Shown: piece after piece, positions 26,584 to 34,531 of the stretch
Numbering within the stretch: the stretch's first letter is position 1
Layout: each line of letters begins with the position of its first letter
NCBI RefSeq assembly: GCF_040730185.1
Contig: NZ_CP160402.1
Span: 4,836,001 to 4,900,000, forward strand
DNA length: 64,000 nucleotides
Direction of reading: 5' to 3'
Source of the DNA: Streptomyces sp. Je 1-332
GTDB lineage: Bacteria; Actinomycetota; Actinomycetes; Streptomycetales; Streptomycetaceae
Position numbers and translations under genes: made by a program
Notes under the pieces: model-generated
The model's database searches: none
The model's input: the letters and a program-made list of their open reading frames with translations, nothing else
Told to the model about the DNA's origin: nothing

Positions 26584-26732
26584 CGGGAACTTGGGCGGGC
26601 CGGGTCGGGGGCCTTGTTGGGCGGGGCGTGGGTGCGGGAACCGCTCGTAACGATCTTCCGTCGTAGAAGGGGTGCGGGTGACTCCGCACGATGCGTACGA
26701 AACGGTGCGTACGAAATTGGGGGAGCGGAAAC

Positions 26733-27551
26733 GTGAAGTCAGCTGTGTCGCGTGGCGTGGTGGCTGTCTCGACCGTGGCGGTGCTCGGCCTCACGGCGGC
26801 GTGCAGCGGTAGCGGCGGCGACGGTGACGGCAAGGACGAGAAGCCCGCGCGAGCGGAGGCGACCTCTGCCGTGGCGAAGCTGGAGAAGGCGGCGCTCGCC
26901 TCGGGTGACGTGAAGAAGTACAAGATCGAGGCCGGTCCCGGAGAGGCCACAGGACAGGCCTCGGGACAGGCCTCAGGACAGGCCAAGGACAAGGCGCGGC
27001 CGTCGATGGGACGCGTGAACCCGACCGAGTGCCGCCCACTGGCCGAGATGCTCACGGCTGCCGCCCCGGCGAAGTCGAAGGCGCACGTCAGCCGCACGCT
27101 GAGCAGCACCGACGTCGCGGACACCACGACGACCGAGGTCGTGCTGCTTGCTTACGGCAAGGCCGACGCCGAGAACACCATGGACACCCTGCGTGGGGCG
27201 ACGAAGTCGAAGAAGTGCGCCACGTTCGGGGACGGCGGCCGTCGGTACATCGGTGTCAGGCCGCAGCCCGGGCCGGTCGACGGCGACGAGGCGGTTTCAT
27301 ACAAGCTCGCGAGCCGGACCGGGAAGTTCCTGCACCGGGATCGCGTCACGGTCGTACGCAGCGGCTCGACGCTGGTCGCTTTCCGCGCCTCGAACGTCTT
27401 CGACCCGGAGTCGGCCCGCGCCGACGAGGAGGGCGGGGCCTCCGGACTGCCGGAGAAGCTGCGTGACGCGAAGACGGGTGACCCGAAGGTGGCCGACGCG
27501 ATCGTCGAGGCCCAGCTCGCGAAGCTGGCAGGGCAGGCCGGAGAGAAGTAG
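26733..27551 (+). CDS. Putative lipoprotein, function unknown
   Basis: 272 residues from GTG 26733 (GGGGGAG seven bases upstream). The signal peptide ends in a lipobox L-T-A-A-C with the lipidated Cys at residue 24, so the mature protein is attached to the outer face of the membrane. A Gly/Asp/Lys linker and a Gly-Gln-Ala-Ser-rich segment (G-Q-A-S repeats near residue 80) precede a domain of about 170 residues with two Cys (E-C-R-P, K-K-C-A-T-F) in the pattern of extracellular sensor domains such as that of mycobacterial PknH; this resemblance is only suggestive. A strong terminator follows. Confidence 0.75.
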   Translation: MKSAVSRGVVAVSTVAVLGLTAACSGSGGDGDGKDEKPARAEATSAVAKLEKAALASGDVKKYKIEAGPGEATGQASGQASGQAKDKARPSMGRVNPTECRPLAEMLTAAAPAKSKAHVSRTLSSTDVADTTTTEVVLLAYGKADAENTMDTLRGATKSKKCATFGDGGRRYIGVRPQPGPVDGDEAVSYKLASRTGKFLHRDRVTVVRSGSTLVAFRASNVFDPESARADEEGGASGLPEKLRDAKTGDPKVADAIVEAQLAKLAGQAGEK

Positions 27552-27609
27552 CAACGCAACGCCCGGAGCAGCCCGGAGCAGCCCGGAGCGGGGTGGCGGC
27601 GGCAGAGCG

Positions 27610-27642
27610 AAGGGCCCCGCGGGACGGATCCGCGGGGCCCTT
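27610..27642 (+). terminator. Terminator after the lipoprotein gene
   Basis: AAGGGCCCCGCGG (27610-27622), loop GACGGAT, CCGCGGGGCCCTT (27630-27642): perfect 13-base stem. Confidence 0.85.
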
Positions 27643-27941
27643 GGCCGTCAGCACCGACGTCAGGGCAGCGTCGGTGCCACGGAGCGGCGCCGGGGGGAGT
27701 GCGCCGCGGGCTTGAGGGGCGCCGGTGGCCTACCCGGCGCACGAGGGGCGCACGGGTGGTCTCGACCAATGGCAATGGAGTTGTGCGGCGCTGTGCGCGC
27801 GCCTGTCCTGTCACGCATCGTGCTGGATGCGCCGTGACCCGCGCAACCAGTTCGGCATGATCCAGACGGATGGGGACAGCCGGGTCTTTCGTGCGGGGAC
27901 GGAGGAGCCGAAAAGCTGAGGGACCTGGGGACCGGGGGACG

Positions 27942-28169
27942 GTTGGGAGAGGCGACCGTTGGGAGAGGTGACCGGCTGGGGAGGCCGGTCGAGGCCGGTC
28001 GGCTTCGGGCGTCCCCGAAGCCGACCGTTCCCTGGGTGACCGGGCTGCTGTCCCCTGCCGTCCGGTCACGTCTCTGGAGCGAGGTCCCACGGCGCACACG
28101 AGGTGTGCGCCTCATCGCTCCAGCGGAGCCACGCGTGGTTTTTCCGTGCCCGCCCCTGGCTGGCACGGA
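27942..28169. other. Gene-free stretch with consecutive hairpins (candidate structured RNA)
   Basis: The 660 bases from 27643 to 28303 contain no convincing gene. They hold a tandem 16-base repeat (GTTGGGAGAGGYGACC at 27942 and 27958) and then hairpins in series: 27997-28026 (12-base arms, GGTCGGCTTCGG), 28036-28069 (GTGACCGG/CCGGTCAC), 28074-28123 (outer 9-base arms CTGGAGCGA/TCGCTCCAG, inner 8-base arms GCGCACAC/GTGTGCGC), a TTTTT at 28139-28143, and 28145-28169 (CCGTGCC/GGCACGG). Strand and function are unknown. Confidence 0.3.
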
Positions 28170-28303
28170 CATCGGGACCAACGAAGTCCCTCCGGGCCCG
28201 GTCACGCGCCGTACGGGTGAGAGCGGACCCGAACTCAGATCCGGTGGTGTCCGCCTGGCCGTGGTGGCCGCGGTGCGCCGGGAGGTGCCGTGCCGGGAGG
28301 CGC

Positions 28304-28618
28304 TCAGACCCGGCCCCTGCACAGTTCGAGGAGCGTCATCGCGAGCGACGTACCCGGCTTGCCGAGCGCGTCCCTGTAGTGGGCGAGGACCTCCATCTCG
28401 CGCGAGAGGTTGACCCGACGACCGCCCGAACCGATGCGGGCGTCCTGGATGACGGCCGACACGGCCATCCGTTCCTGTACGAGACCGATGATGCGGTCGT
28501 CGAGTGCGTCGATGCGGTCACGTGCGCCTTCGATCACATCAGCGGCCTCGGGGGTGCGGGCGCCGGTCTTGTCGGTCTTACCGGCCGTGGCGGTGGTGGC
28601 GGTCGTGGCGATGGTCAT
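28304..28618 (-). CDS. Chorismate mutase, AroQ class
   Basis: 104 residues. After a 20-residue Thr/Ala-rich leader the three-helix AroQ pattern is visible: R-x2-I-D-A-L-D-D-R-I-I-G-L-V-Q-E-R (helix 1 with the substrate-binding Arg), A-V-I-Q-D-A-R, R-E-M-E-V-L-A-H-Y. It converts chorismate to prephenate, the branch-point reaction towards Phe and Tyr. Start: ATG 28618 with GAGGAG close upstream. About 180 bases upstream on the same strand lies a short open frame rich in Phe/Tyr codons followed by a terminator hairpin (see attenuator), indicating control by aromatic amino-acid supply. Convergent with nothing close; divergent from guaA. Confidence 0.9.
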   Translation of the reverse strand: MTIATTATTATAGKTDKTGARTPEAADVIEGARDRIDALDDRIIGLVQERMAVSAVIQDARIGSGGRRVNLSREMEVLAHYRDALGKPGTSLAMTLLELCRGRV

Positions 28619-28674
28619 GTGGGGCTCCTCGTCGGTGGAGTGCCCCGGAGCGACAAGGTCCGGAAATGACAGAA

Positions 28675-28701
28675 CGCCCCGGGCCTTGTCGGCCCGGGGC
28701 G
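28675..28701 (-). terminator. Attenuator terminator upstream of chorismate mutase
   Basis: On the minus strand CGCCCCGGGCC, loop GACAA, GGCCCGGGGCG, then TTCTGTCATTTCC. The 11-base perfect stem sits between the leader peptide stop (28726) and the structural gene start (28618), the position of an attenuator. Confidence 0.75.
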
Positions 28702-28725
28702 CCTGGGAAGTCGCTTGTCAGTGGA

Positions 28726-28797
28726 TCAAGCAGCTCGACCATGGCAGCCGGCGGGCCGGTTGCCATAGGTAAAGAGGAAGCTGAGGTGCTTGGTCAC
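28726..28797 (-). CDS. Candidate Phe/Tyr leader peptide of the chorismate mutase attenuator
   Basis: A 23-codon frame starting GTG at 28797 and stopping TGA at 28726-28728: V/M-T-K-H-L-S-F-L-F-T-Y-G-N-R-P-A-G-C-H-G-R-A-A. Codons 7, 9 and 11 are Phe (TTC), Phe (TTT) and Tyr (TAT); TTT and TAT are rare in this genome. An inverted repeat (28741-28766, ATGGCA...TGCCAT with CCGG/CCGG inside) begins exactly at the Tyr codon, so a ribosome stalled at the Phe/Tyr cluster would melt it. A promoter lies directly upstream and would give a leaderless leader mRNA. Too short for ordinary gene finding. Confidence 0.65.
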   Translation of the reverse strand: MTKHLSFLFTYGNRPAGCHGRAA

Positions 28798-28803
28798 GAG
28801 GCC

Positions 28804-28834
28804 AGTATGCCCCCACGCGCGCGTGCCCGGTCAA
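28804..28834 (-). promoter_or_regulatory. Promoter of the chorismate mutase leader
   Basis: On the minus strand TTGACC (28829-28834), 19 bases, CATACT (28804-28809), ending six bases before the GTG of the leader peptide. The -35 is nearly perfect; transcription would begin at or beside the GTG. Confidence 0.6.
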
Positions 28835-29067
28835 CACGGGTTCCGTGACGGCTCGGATACTGAGACGTCGAGCACCGCCACGTGCGCGGGAACGACCCCA
28901 GGGGGTCCTCAGCGAGCGGTCCCAGGGGCGGGACGGCCGCGGCTCCGTCGGATGCGACGAATGGGGTGCCCGTGAGCCCGTTAGAATCGACAAATACAGA
29001 CCCCCTGCTCACGCACGAGCCCCAGCTCATCGCTCAAGCTCACGCTCAACGCCGGAAGGCCGCCGCC

Positions 29068-30651
29068 GTGCCATCAGCGACCCCCGCTGCCGCCCCCGAC
29101 ACCGTTCTGGTCGTCGACTTCGGAGCGCAGTACGCCCAGCTCATCGCCCGCCGCGTCCGGGAGGCCCGCATCTACAGCGAGATCGTGCCGAGCAGCATGC
29201 CGGTCTCCGAGATGCTCGCCAAGAAGCCCGCCGCGATCGTCCTCTCCGGTGGCCCCTCGTCGGTGTACGCGGACGAGGCCCCGCGCCTGGACCGCGCGAT
29301 CTTCGAGGCCGGCGTCCCCGTCTTCGGCATGTGCTACGGCTTCCAGCTGATGGCGACCACCCTCGGCGGCACCGTCGACAACACGGGCGCGCGGGAGTAC
29401 GGCCGTACGCCGCTGGCCGTCTCCAAGCCCGGCTCGACGCTCTTCGAGGGCACCCCGTCCGAGCAGCCCGTGTGGATGTCGCACGGCGACGCGTGCAGCG
29501 CGGCGCCCGAGGGCTTCACCGTCACCGCGTCCACGGACGTCGTGCCGGTCGCGGCCTTCGAGAACGACGAGAAGAAGCTGTACGGCGTGCAGTACCACCC
29601 CGAGGTGATGCACTCCACGCACGGCCAGCAGGTGCTCGAGCACTTCCTCTACCGGGGCGCGGGCCTGAAGCCCGACTGGACCACCGGCAACATCGTCGAG
29701 GAGCAGCTCACCGCGATCCGTGAGCAGGTCGGCAACAAGCGCGCGATCTGCGGCCTGTCCGGCGGCGTCGACTCCGCCGTGGCCGCCGCCCTGGTGCAGA
29801 AGGCCATCGGTTCGCAGCTGACCTGCGTGTACGTCGACCACGGTCTGATGCGCAAGGGCGAGACCGAGCAGGTCGAGAAGGACTTCGTCGCGGCCACGGG
29901 CGTGCAGCTCAAGGTCGTCGACGCGCAGGAGCGCTTCCTCAGCGCCCTCGCCGGGGTCTCCGACCCCGAGGAGAAGCGGAAGATCATCGGTCGCGAGTTC
30001 ATCCGCGTCTTCGAGCAGGCCCAGGCGGAGATCGTCGCCGAGGCCCCGAACGACCAGCCCGTCGAGTTCCTCGTCCAGGGCACCCTCTACCCCGACGTCG
30101 TCGAGTCCGGCGGCGGCACCGGCACCGCGAACATCAAGTCCCACCACAACGTGGGCGGCCTCCCCGAGGACCTCGAGTTCCAGCTGATCGAGCCGCTGCG
30201 CCAGCTCTTCAAGGACGAGGTGCGCATGGTCGGCCAGGAGCTCGGCCTGCCGGACGAGATCGTCCAGCGCCAGCCCTTCCCCGGCCCCGGTCTCGGTATC
30301 CGCATCGTTGGTGACGTCACCAAGGAGCGCCTCGACCTGCTCCGTGAGGCCGACGCGATCGCCCGCGAGGAGCTGACGGCGGCCGGTCTCGACCGTGAGA
30401 TCTGGCAGTGCCCGGTCGTGCTGCTCGCGGACGTGCGCAGCGTGGGCGTGCAGGGCGACGGCCGGACGTACGGCCACCCGATCGTGCTGCGGCCCGTCTC
30501 CTCCGAGGACGCCATGACGGCCGACTGGACCCGCATGCCGTACGAGGTCCTCGCGAAGATCTCGACGCGCATCACGAACGAGGTCGCCGACGTCAACCGC
30601 GTCGTCCTCGACGTGACGAGCAAGCCGCCGGGCACCATCGAGTGGGAGTAG
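29068..30651 (+). CDS. guaA: GMP synthase (glutamine-hydrolysing)
   Basis: 527 residues, the normal GuaA length. N-terminal class I glutamine amidotransferase (about 10-205) with nucleophile C89 in F-G-M-C-Y-G-F-Q and Q-Y-H-P-E-V for the His/Glu pair; ATP-pyrophosphatase domain with [10 protein letters not shown] (P-loop); C-terminal dimerisation domain ending in I-E-W-E. It aminates XMP to GMP, the step after GuaB. Start: GTG 29068 with GGAAGG eight bases upstream; the longer open frame from 28882 has no ribosome site. It is divergent from the chorismate mutase leader and followed by a strong terminator. Confidence 0.97.
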   Translation: MPSATPAAAPDTVLVVDFGAQYAQLIARRVREARIYSEIVPSSMPVSEMLAKKPAAIVLSGGPSSVYADEAPRLDRAIFEAGVPVFGMCYGFQLMATTLGGTVDNTGAREYGRTPLAVSKPGSTLFEGTPSEQPVWMSHGDACSAAPEGFTVTASTDVVPVAAFENDEKKLYGVQYHPEVMHSTHGQQVLEHFLYRGAGLKPDWTTGNIVEEQLTAIREQVGNKRAICGLSGGVDSAVAAALVQKAIGSQLTCVYVDHGLMRKGETEQVEKDFVAATGVQLKVVDAQERFLSALAGVSDPEEKRKIIGREFIRVFEQAQAEIVAEAPNDQPVEFLVQGTLYPDVVESGGGTGTANIKSHHNVGGLPEDLEFQLIEPLRQLFKDEVRMVGQELGLPDEIVQRQPFPGPGLGIRIVGDVTKERLDLLREADAIAREELTAAGLDREIWQCPVVLLADVRSVGVQGDGRTYGHPIVLRPVSSEDAMTADWTRMPYEVLAKISTRITNEVADVNRVVLDVTSKPPGTIEWE

Positions 30652-30684
30652 CACTCCCGGCGCGAGCCATCGCGCAGCGCTGAC

Positions 30685-30716
30685 ACGGCGCCGTCCACCG
30701 AGGTGGGCGGCGCCGT
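30685..30716. terminator. Bidirectional terminator after guaA
   Basis: ACGGCGCCGTCCAC (30685-30698), loop CGAG, GTGGGCGGCGCCGT (30703-30716), one G-T wobble; lies between convergent genes. Confidence 0.75.
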
Positions 30717-30725
30717 CCGCGTACG

Positions 30726-31253
30726 TCAGGTCCGCCTGGTCGTCCGCGTCGGGGCGCCCGGCTTCCACACCCGCACCACCATGTACTTCTCGTCCTCGAT
30801 CGACGTCCTGACCACCTCCGTCAGCTCCGTACGGAAGAGGTGGAACGCGTCCGGGTCCGGCGGGTCCACCTCGCCCGTGTACCGCGCGATGACCTCGGGG
30901 TCCTTCACCTCGATCGCCCGCCCCGAGATCCGGATGTCGCCGCCGGCCATCTCCGTGCCCGGCCCCGGGTTGGCCTGGATCGAGAAGCGCGGATCGCGGC
31001 GCAGGTCGAGGGCCTTCATCGAGCCCGGCATCATGCCGAGCCACAACTCCCCGTGCAGGAAACGCACTTCGAGTCCGGTCGTCCGTGGTGATCCGTCCTT
31101 GCGGAGTGTGGCGAGGACGTGATGCGTGAACAGGCCGAACCGCTCCTCGGCCGTCCGCGCGAAGGCGGGTTCCGCCGCGCTGAAGGATGCCCAGTCCGTT
31201 GTGGCGTGCTTCCTCGTGTTCGGCGCCGTGTCCGACGCTGCGTTCGTCGTCAT
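30726..31253 (-). CDS. Pyridoxamine-5'-phosphate-oxidase-fold protein
   Basis: 175 residues with the split-barrel PPOX pattern: L-A-T-L-R-K-D-G-S-P-R-T (first strands), G-E-L-W-L-G-M-M-P-G-S-M-K-A-L-D-L-R-R-D-P-R segment binding FMN or F420 phosphate, then G-D-I-R-I-S-G-R-A. Such actinobacterial proteins bind FMN, F420 or heme; the cofactor cannot be decided from sequence. The N-terminal 20 residues are a variable tail. No clear ribosome site precedes the ATG; GACACT six bases upstream would allow a leaderless mRNA. Divergent from the aldolase gene and convergent with guaA. Confidence 0.8.
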   Translation of the reverse strand: MTTNAASDTAPNTRKHATTDWASFSAAEPAFARTAEERFGLFTHHVLATLRKDGSPRTTGLEVRFLHGELWLGMMPGSMKALDLRRDPRFSIQANPGPGTEMAGGDIRISGRAIEVKDPEVIARYTGEVDPPDPDAFHLFRTELTEVVRTSIEDEKYMVVRVWKPGAPTRTTRRT

Positions 31254-31416
31254 ACGGTGAGTGTCGCGTCGATACCCGACACCTCCTGTCCGGCTTGTCG
31301 CGCCGATCCGGCCCCGGCCCCGCGCCCCGATTGCGCACTCTCTTCACAGGGACCCCCTGTCTTCCTGCGCTGACCGGCGGTAACTTCCGCTCCGTACAGC
31401 CAGGAATGGAGGACAC

Positions 31417-32202
31417 ATGCAGGCGCCCACACCGATACCCGTCGAGCGGTTGCAGTTCGCGATGCCGCCGGTGCACGACTCGTTGGCGGACGAACGGCGC
31501 TACCGCAAGGAACGGCTCGCGGGGGCGCTGCGCATCTTCGGACGGCTCGGATACGAGGACGGGGTCTCCGGGCACATCACGGCGCGGGACCCGGAGCACG
31601 AGGACTGTTTCTGGGTGAACCCCTTCGGGATGCCCTTCAAGCACGTCACCGTGGGCGATCTGGTCCTCGCCAACGCGCAGGGGCAGGTCGTCGAGGGCCG
31701 CCACCACGTCAACCAGGCCGCGTTCACCGTCCACGCGCAGGCGCACCTGGCACGGCCGGACGTCGTCGCCGTCGCACACTGTCACTCCCTGCACGGCCGC
31801 GCCCTGTCCACACTCGGGGAACTCCTCGACCCGATCACCCAGGAGTCCTGCGCCTTCTACGAGAGCCACGCGCTGTACGACGGCTACACAGGCGTCGTCG
31901 TGGACTCGGACGAGGGCCGGCGGATCGCCACCGCGCTCGGCGACCACAAGGCCGTCATCCTGCGCAACCACGGGCTGCTCACCGTCGGCGATTCCGTCGA
32001 CGCCGCCGCCTGGTGGTTCCTCACGATGGAGCGCTCCTGCCAGGTACAGCTGAGCGCTCGGGCCGCGGGCCGCCCGATCCTCATCGGCCACAAGCAGGCG
32101 GTGGCGACGCGCGAGCAGCTCGGCAGCGATCTCGTCGCGTGGATCAACTACCAGTCCCTGTGGCAGGACATCAGCCGCAGCGAACCGGATCTGCTGGCCT
32201 GA
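31417..32202 (+). CDS. Class II aldolase/adducin family protein
   Basis: 261 residues. The fuculose-phosphate-aldolase-like fold is indicated by G-V-S-G-H-I-T-A-R-D-P (phosphate-binding), the metal ligands H-C-H in A-V-A-H-C-H-S-L-H-G and the later H in L-R-N-H-G-L-L-T-V-G. A short F-x-S-H-x-L region replaces part of the usual sugar-binding loop. Members cleave sugar phosphates or act as hydroxy-acid dehydratases; substrate unknown. Start: ATG with GGAGG about six bases upstream. It is transcribed divergently from the PPOX gene, with no pathway partner beside it. Confidence 0.85.
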   Translation: MQAPTPIPVERLQFAMPPVHDSLADERRYRKERLAGALRIFGRLGYEDGVSGHITARDPEHEDCFWVNPFGMPFKHVTVGDLVLANAQGQVVEGRHHVNQAAFTVHAQAHLARPDVVAVAHCHSLHGRALSTLGELLDPITQESCAFYESHALYDGYTGVVVDSDEGRRIATALGDHKAVILRNHGLLTVGDSVDAAAWWFLTMERSCQVQLSARAAGRPILIGHKQAVATREQLGSDLVAWINYQSLWQDISRSEPDLLA

Positions 32203-32371
32203 GCCCGCCCCGGAGCCGACAGCCCCCGCCGTCAACGCGCGTACGGGGAAATCACCCTCGCTGACCTGACCCGGGGAACCCGATCGTGTTCCAGTACGGC
32301 ACAATCCCCTTTCATCGCAAGGAAGTTCACGTTTCGGTGCTCGAACGAGGGCGGGGAAGGCGGCGTACGCG

Positions 32372-33637
32372 GTGGCGGTGCAGGAGGCGCGGCAGGGCGC
32401 ACACGGGGGCGGCTGCACATGCGGCGACTGCCCGCACGGCGCACGCGAGGGGCATCGGCGTGCCGTGGCGGCGTTCCTCGCCAAGCGTGACGAGCTGGCG
32501 GCGGGGCAGGGGCTTCCCGCGGCGGTCGCCCACTCGGCGGGCGCTTCCCGGCAGTGGGTGTCGGACGAGCTGACCCAGTCCGCGCGCGCCGTCGCCGAAC
32601 GGGGCAGGGCCGAGGGCGAGGCCTGGCTCGGCCTGCTCTGGCGCCGCTCGGCCACCGTGATCTGGGTGGCCGTGGGGGCGCTTCTCCTGGTCCAGGCGCT
32701 CACCGCGATCGGCACAGGGTGGAGCATCGCCCGGACCGCCGGGCTGCTCGCGGCCGTGGTCGTCGGTGGTCTGCTGACCGGCGCCGGATACGTGCACCGG
32801 GCGCGCGGCGGCATCCTCGCGCCGTTGGTCGGGGAGGACAACCGCCTCTCCACCTCCCGCGCGGTGGCCGCCTGTTGGGTCCTCCTCGTCGTCTTCGCCG
32901 TGCTCGTCCTCGTCGGGGAGCTCGCGGGGGCATCGGGACCCCGTGAGCGCGACGAGCTGATCGCCGGGCTCGACCTCGGCCGCGCCGCCGGCGCCCTGAC
33001 CGTCCTCGCCGTGGCCTGCGGGATCGCCGTGCTCGTACGCCGTGTGGTGGGTCTGCGCGTCCTCGGCCAGCGGCTGCAGAAGGTGCCCGCCGACCGGCCC
33101 CGGGCCGCCGACCTGCTCACCGACGACGCGGGCCGCGGCAGCTTCGCGGACGCGCAGTACGTCCTGGTCAGCGCGGCCGCCATGATCTTCACAGCCGTAC
33201 GCCTCGCGCGCCGCCCCGAGCAGCTGCCCGACCTGCCGTGGGGGCTCGCCCTCCTAGTCCTGGTGTCGGCGGCGACGTACCTCGCGGGCAAGTACGCCGA
33301 GGGTGGCCGGCCCGTGATCCTCTCCGTGGTGCGCGCCCGGGAGGCGGGCGATCTCGACGCACCCATCCGCACGGGAGACGACATCGAGGTCCGCGGCGCC
33401 GGATTCGTGCCTCCCGGCGCACAGACCGCCGATCGTCTCGCCCGGATGGTCGTTCGCATCGGAACCGTGCACGTCCATGTGCCGCTCGTCCCCGTCCCCG
33501 GCGGGTTCACCAACCCGACCGACACGGCCCTGACCGTCCCCGTCCCGGTCGACGTGGAGCCGGGGCGCGTCGACGTCCAGGTGATCACCGCCGCGGGTGT
33601 GGAGACGAACCGCTGCACGATCGACGTGACGGACTGA
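32372..33637 (+). CDS. Polytopic membrane protein with Cys-rich N-terminus and Ig-like C-terminus
   Basis: 421 residues from GTG 32372 (GGGGAAGG about 12 bases upstream; GTG 32378 also possible). The N-terminus has a C-T-C-G-D-C-P-H cluster and a cytoplasmic helical region to about 85; then five to six hydrophobic helices (about 90-315: V-G-A-L-L-L-V-Q, A-A-V-V-V-G-G-L-L, V-L-L-V-V-F-A-V-L-V-L-V, L-T-V-L-A-V-A-C-G-I-A-V-L-V, A-L-L-V-L-V-S-A-A-T-Y). The last 95 residues contain G-D-D-I-E-V-R-G-A-G-F-V-P-P-G and regular Val-rich strands, like an IPT/TIG domain. No named family recognised. DoxX follows after a hairpin. Confidence 0.72.
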   Translation: MAVQEARQGAHGGGCTCGDCPHGAREGHRRAVAAFLAKRDELAAGQGLPAAVAHSAGASRQWVSDELTQSARAVAERGRAEGEAWLGLLWRRSATVIWVAVGALLLVQALTAIGTGWSIARTAGLLAAVVVGGLLTGAGYVHRARGGILAPLVGEDNRLSTSRAVAACWVLLVVFAVLVLVGELAGASGPRERDELIAGLDLGRAAGALTVLAVACGIAVLVRRVVGLRVLGQRLQKVPADRPRAADLLTDDAGRGSFADAQYVLVSAAAMIFTAVRLARRPEQLPDLPWGLALLVLVSAATYLAGKYAEGGRPVILSVVRAREAGDLDAPIRTGDDIEVRGAGFVPPGAQTADRLARMVVRIGTVHVHVPLVPVPGGFTNPTDTALTVPVPVDVEPGRVDVQVITAAGVETNRCTIDVTD

Positions 33638-33642
33638 GCGCC

Positions 33643-33662
33643 CCGGCCCATCGCCGGGCCGG
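33643..33662 (+). terminator. Short hairpin after the membrane-protein gene
   Basis: CCGGCCC (33643-33649), loop ATCGCC, GGGCCGG (33656-33662). Modest stem, no T-run. Confidence 0.45.
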
Positions 33663-33769
33663 TCCTCGCGAATTCGGTGCAAGCCACTGAGCAGGCCCCC
33701 CTGTTCGTACGTATCGTCAGAAGACGGGTTCATGGGCGAAGCGGGTCAACGGGAGAGGCGGCGAGAGCG

Positions 33770-34294
33770 ATGGCTCATGGCATGCGCACCGACAGCCACA
33801 CCAGCTACGTCAGAAGCACCGGCTGGAGGGAGAGCGCCTCCCGATACGCCCTACTCCCGCTCCGGATCTTCCTCGGCGTCACCTTCATCTACGCGGGCCT
33901 GGACAAGCTCACCGACAGCGCCTTCCTGTCGGCCGACGGAGATGGTTCCATCGGCCGGCAGATGCAGGACATCCGCGGTCTCTCCGCCATCCCGGAACTC
34001 GTCGACCTCGCCCTCAAGAGCCCCGTCGGCTTCGGCTACGCCATCGCCCTCGGTGAACTCGCCGTCGGCATCGGCACCCTCATCGGCCTGTTCGCCCGGA
34101 TCGCCGCGCTCGGCGGCGCGCTGATCTCGCTCAGCCTCTGGCTGACCATGAGCTGGTCCATCGAGCCGTACTACTACGGCAACGACCTGGCCTACCTGAT
34201 GGCGTGGCTCCCCCTGATCCTCGCCGGGGCGGCCATCTTCTCGGTCGACGCGATGATCGCGACCCGTCGCAGATACCGCTCGAGACTCGGCTGA
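33770..34294 (+). CDS. DoxX family membrane protein
   Basis: 174 residues from ATG 33770 (GGGAGAGG 11 bases upstream; ATG 33782 is also possible). Four membrane helices of the DoxX/DoxD fold: L-L-P-L-R-I-F-L-G-V-T-F-I-Y-A-G-L-D-K-L, the G-Y-A-I-A-L-G-E-L-A-V-G-I-G-T-L-I-G-L helix, A-L-G-G-A-L-I-S-L-S-L-W-L-T, and A-Y-L-M-A-W-L-P-L-I-L-A. The G-x-x-K-L and E-L motifs typical of DoxX are present. Family members take part in thiosulfate:quinone oxidation or membrane redox homeostasis; the role here is not known. Confidence 0.82.
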   Translation: MAHGMRTDSHTSYVRSTGWRESASRYALLPLRIFLGVTFIYAGLDKLTDSAFLSADGDGSIGRQMQDIRGLSAIPELVDLALKSPVGFGYAIALGELAVGIGTLIGLFARIAALGGALISLSLWLTMSWSIEPYYYGNDLAYLMAWLPLILAGAAIFSVDAMIATRRRYRSRLG

Positions 34295-34297
34295 GCG

Positions 34298-34531
34298 TCA
34301 GGCCTCCGTGGAGTCCGTCCGGCCCTTCGCGCGGGCGGTGGGCCGCCCGCGTATGCCGTAGGACACCGCTGCCGCCGCGCCCGCGAGCAGCAGCCCCGCC
34401 AGCAGGAGCGGGAACGCCACGAACCAGGGCGTGTCCCAGATGCCGCCCGCGTCGCCCGCGTAGGCGATGGCCGCTATCAGCAGGAACAGACCGAGGACCA
34501 GCTTGCCGGGATGGAACTCATGACGTAGCAC
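34298..34531 (-). CDS. Small membrane protein in the PspC operon
   Basis: 77 residues with two hydrophobic helices (L-V-L-G-L-F-L-L-I-A-A-I-A-Y-A and F-P-L-L-L-A-G-L-L-L-A-G-A-A-A-A-V) and a basic C-terminus. GTG start at 34531 preceded by GGAGG six bases upstream; it overlaps the end of the PspC-protein gene by 14 bases, so the two are translationally coupled. Function unknown; its context suggests membrane-stress functions with the PspC protein. Confidence 0.75.
   Translation of the reverse strand: MLRHEFHPGKLVLGLFLLIAAIAYAGDAGGIWDTPWFVAFPLLLAGLLLAGAAAAVSYGIRGRPTARAKGRTDSTEA

Noticed and set aside
27725..27919. 64-codon open frame in the gene-free region
   Set aside because: No ribosome site, odd composition (six Cys and several Trp by chance), no family; considered non-coding.
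28882..29067. Extended N-terminus for GuaA
   Set aside because: No ribosome site, composition unlike GuaA, and GTG 29068 with GGAAGG gives the normal family length.
29074..33687. 1.5-kilo-residue open frame antisense to guaA and its neighbours
   Set aside because: Antisense shadow of guaA, aldolase and membrane-protein genes; no ribosome site or domain.
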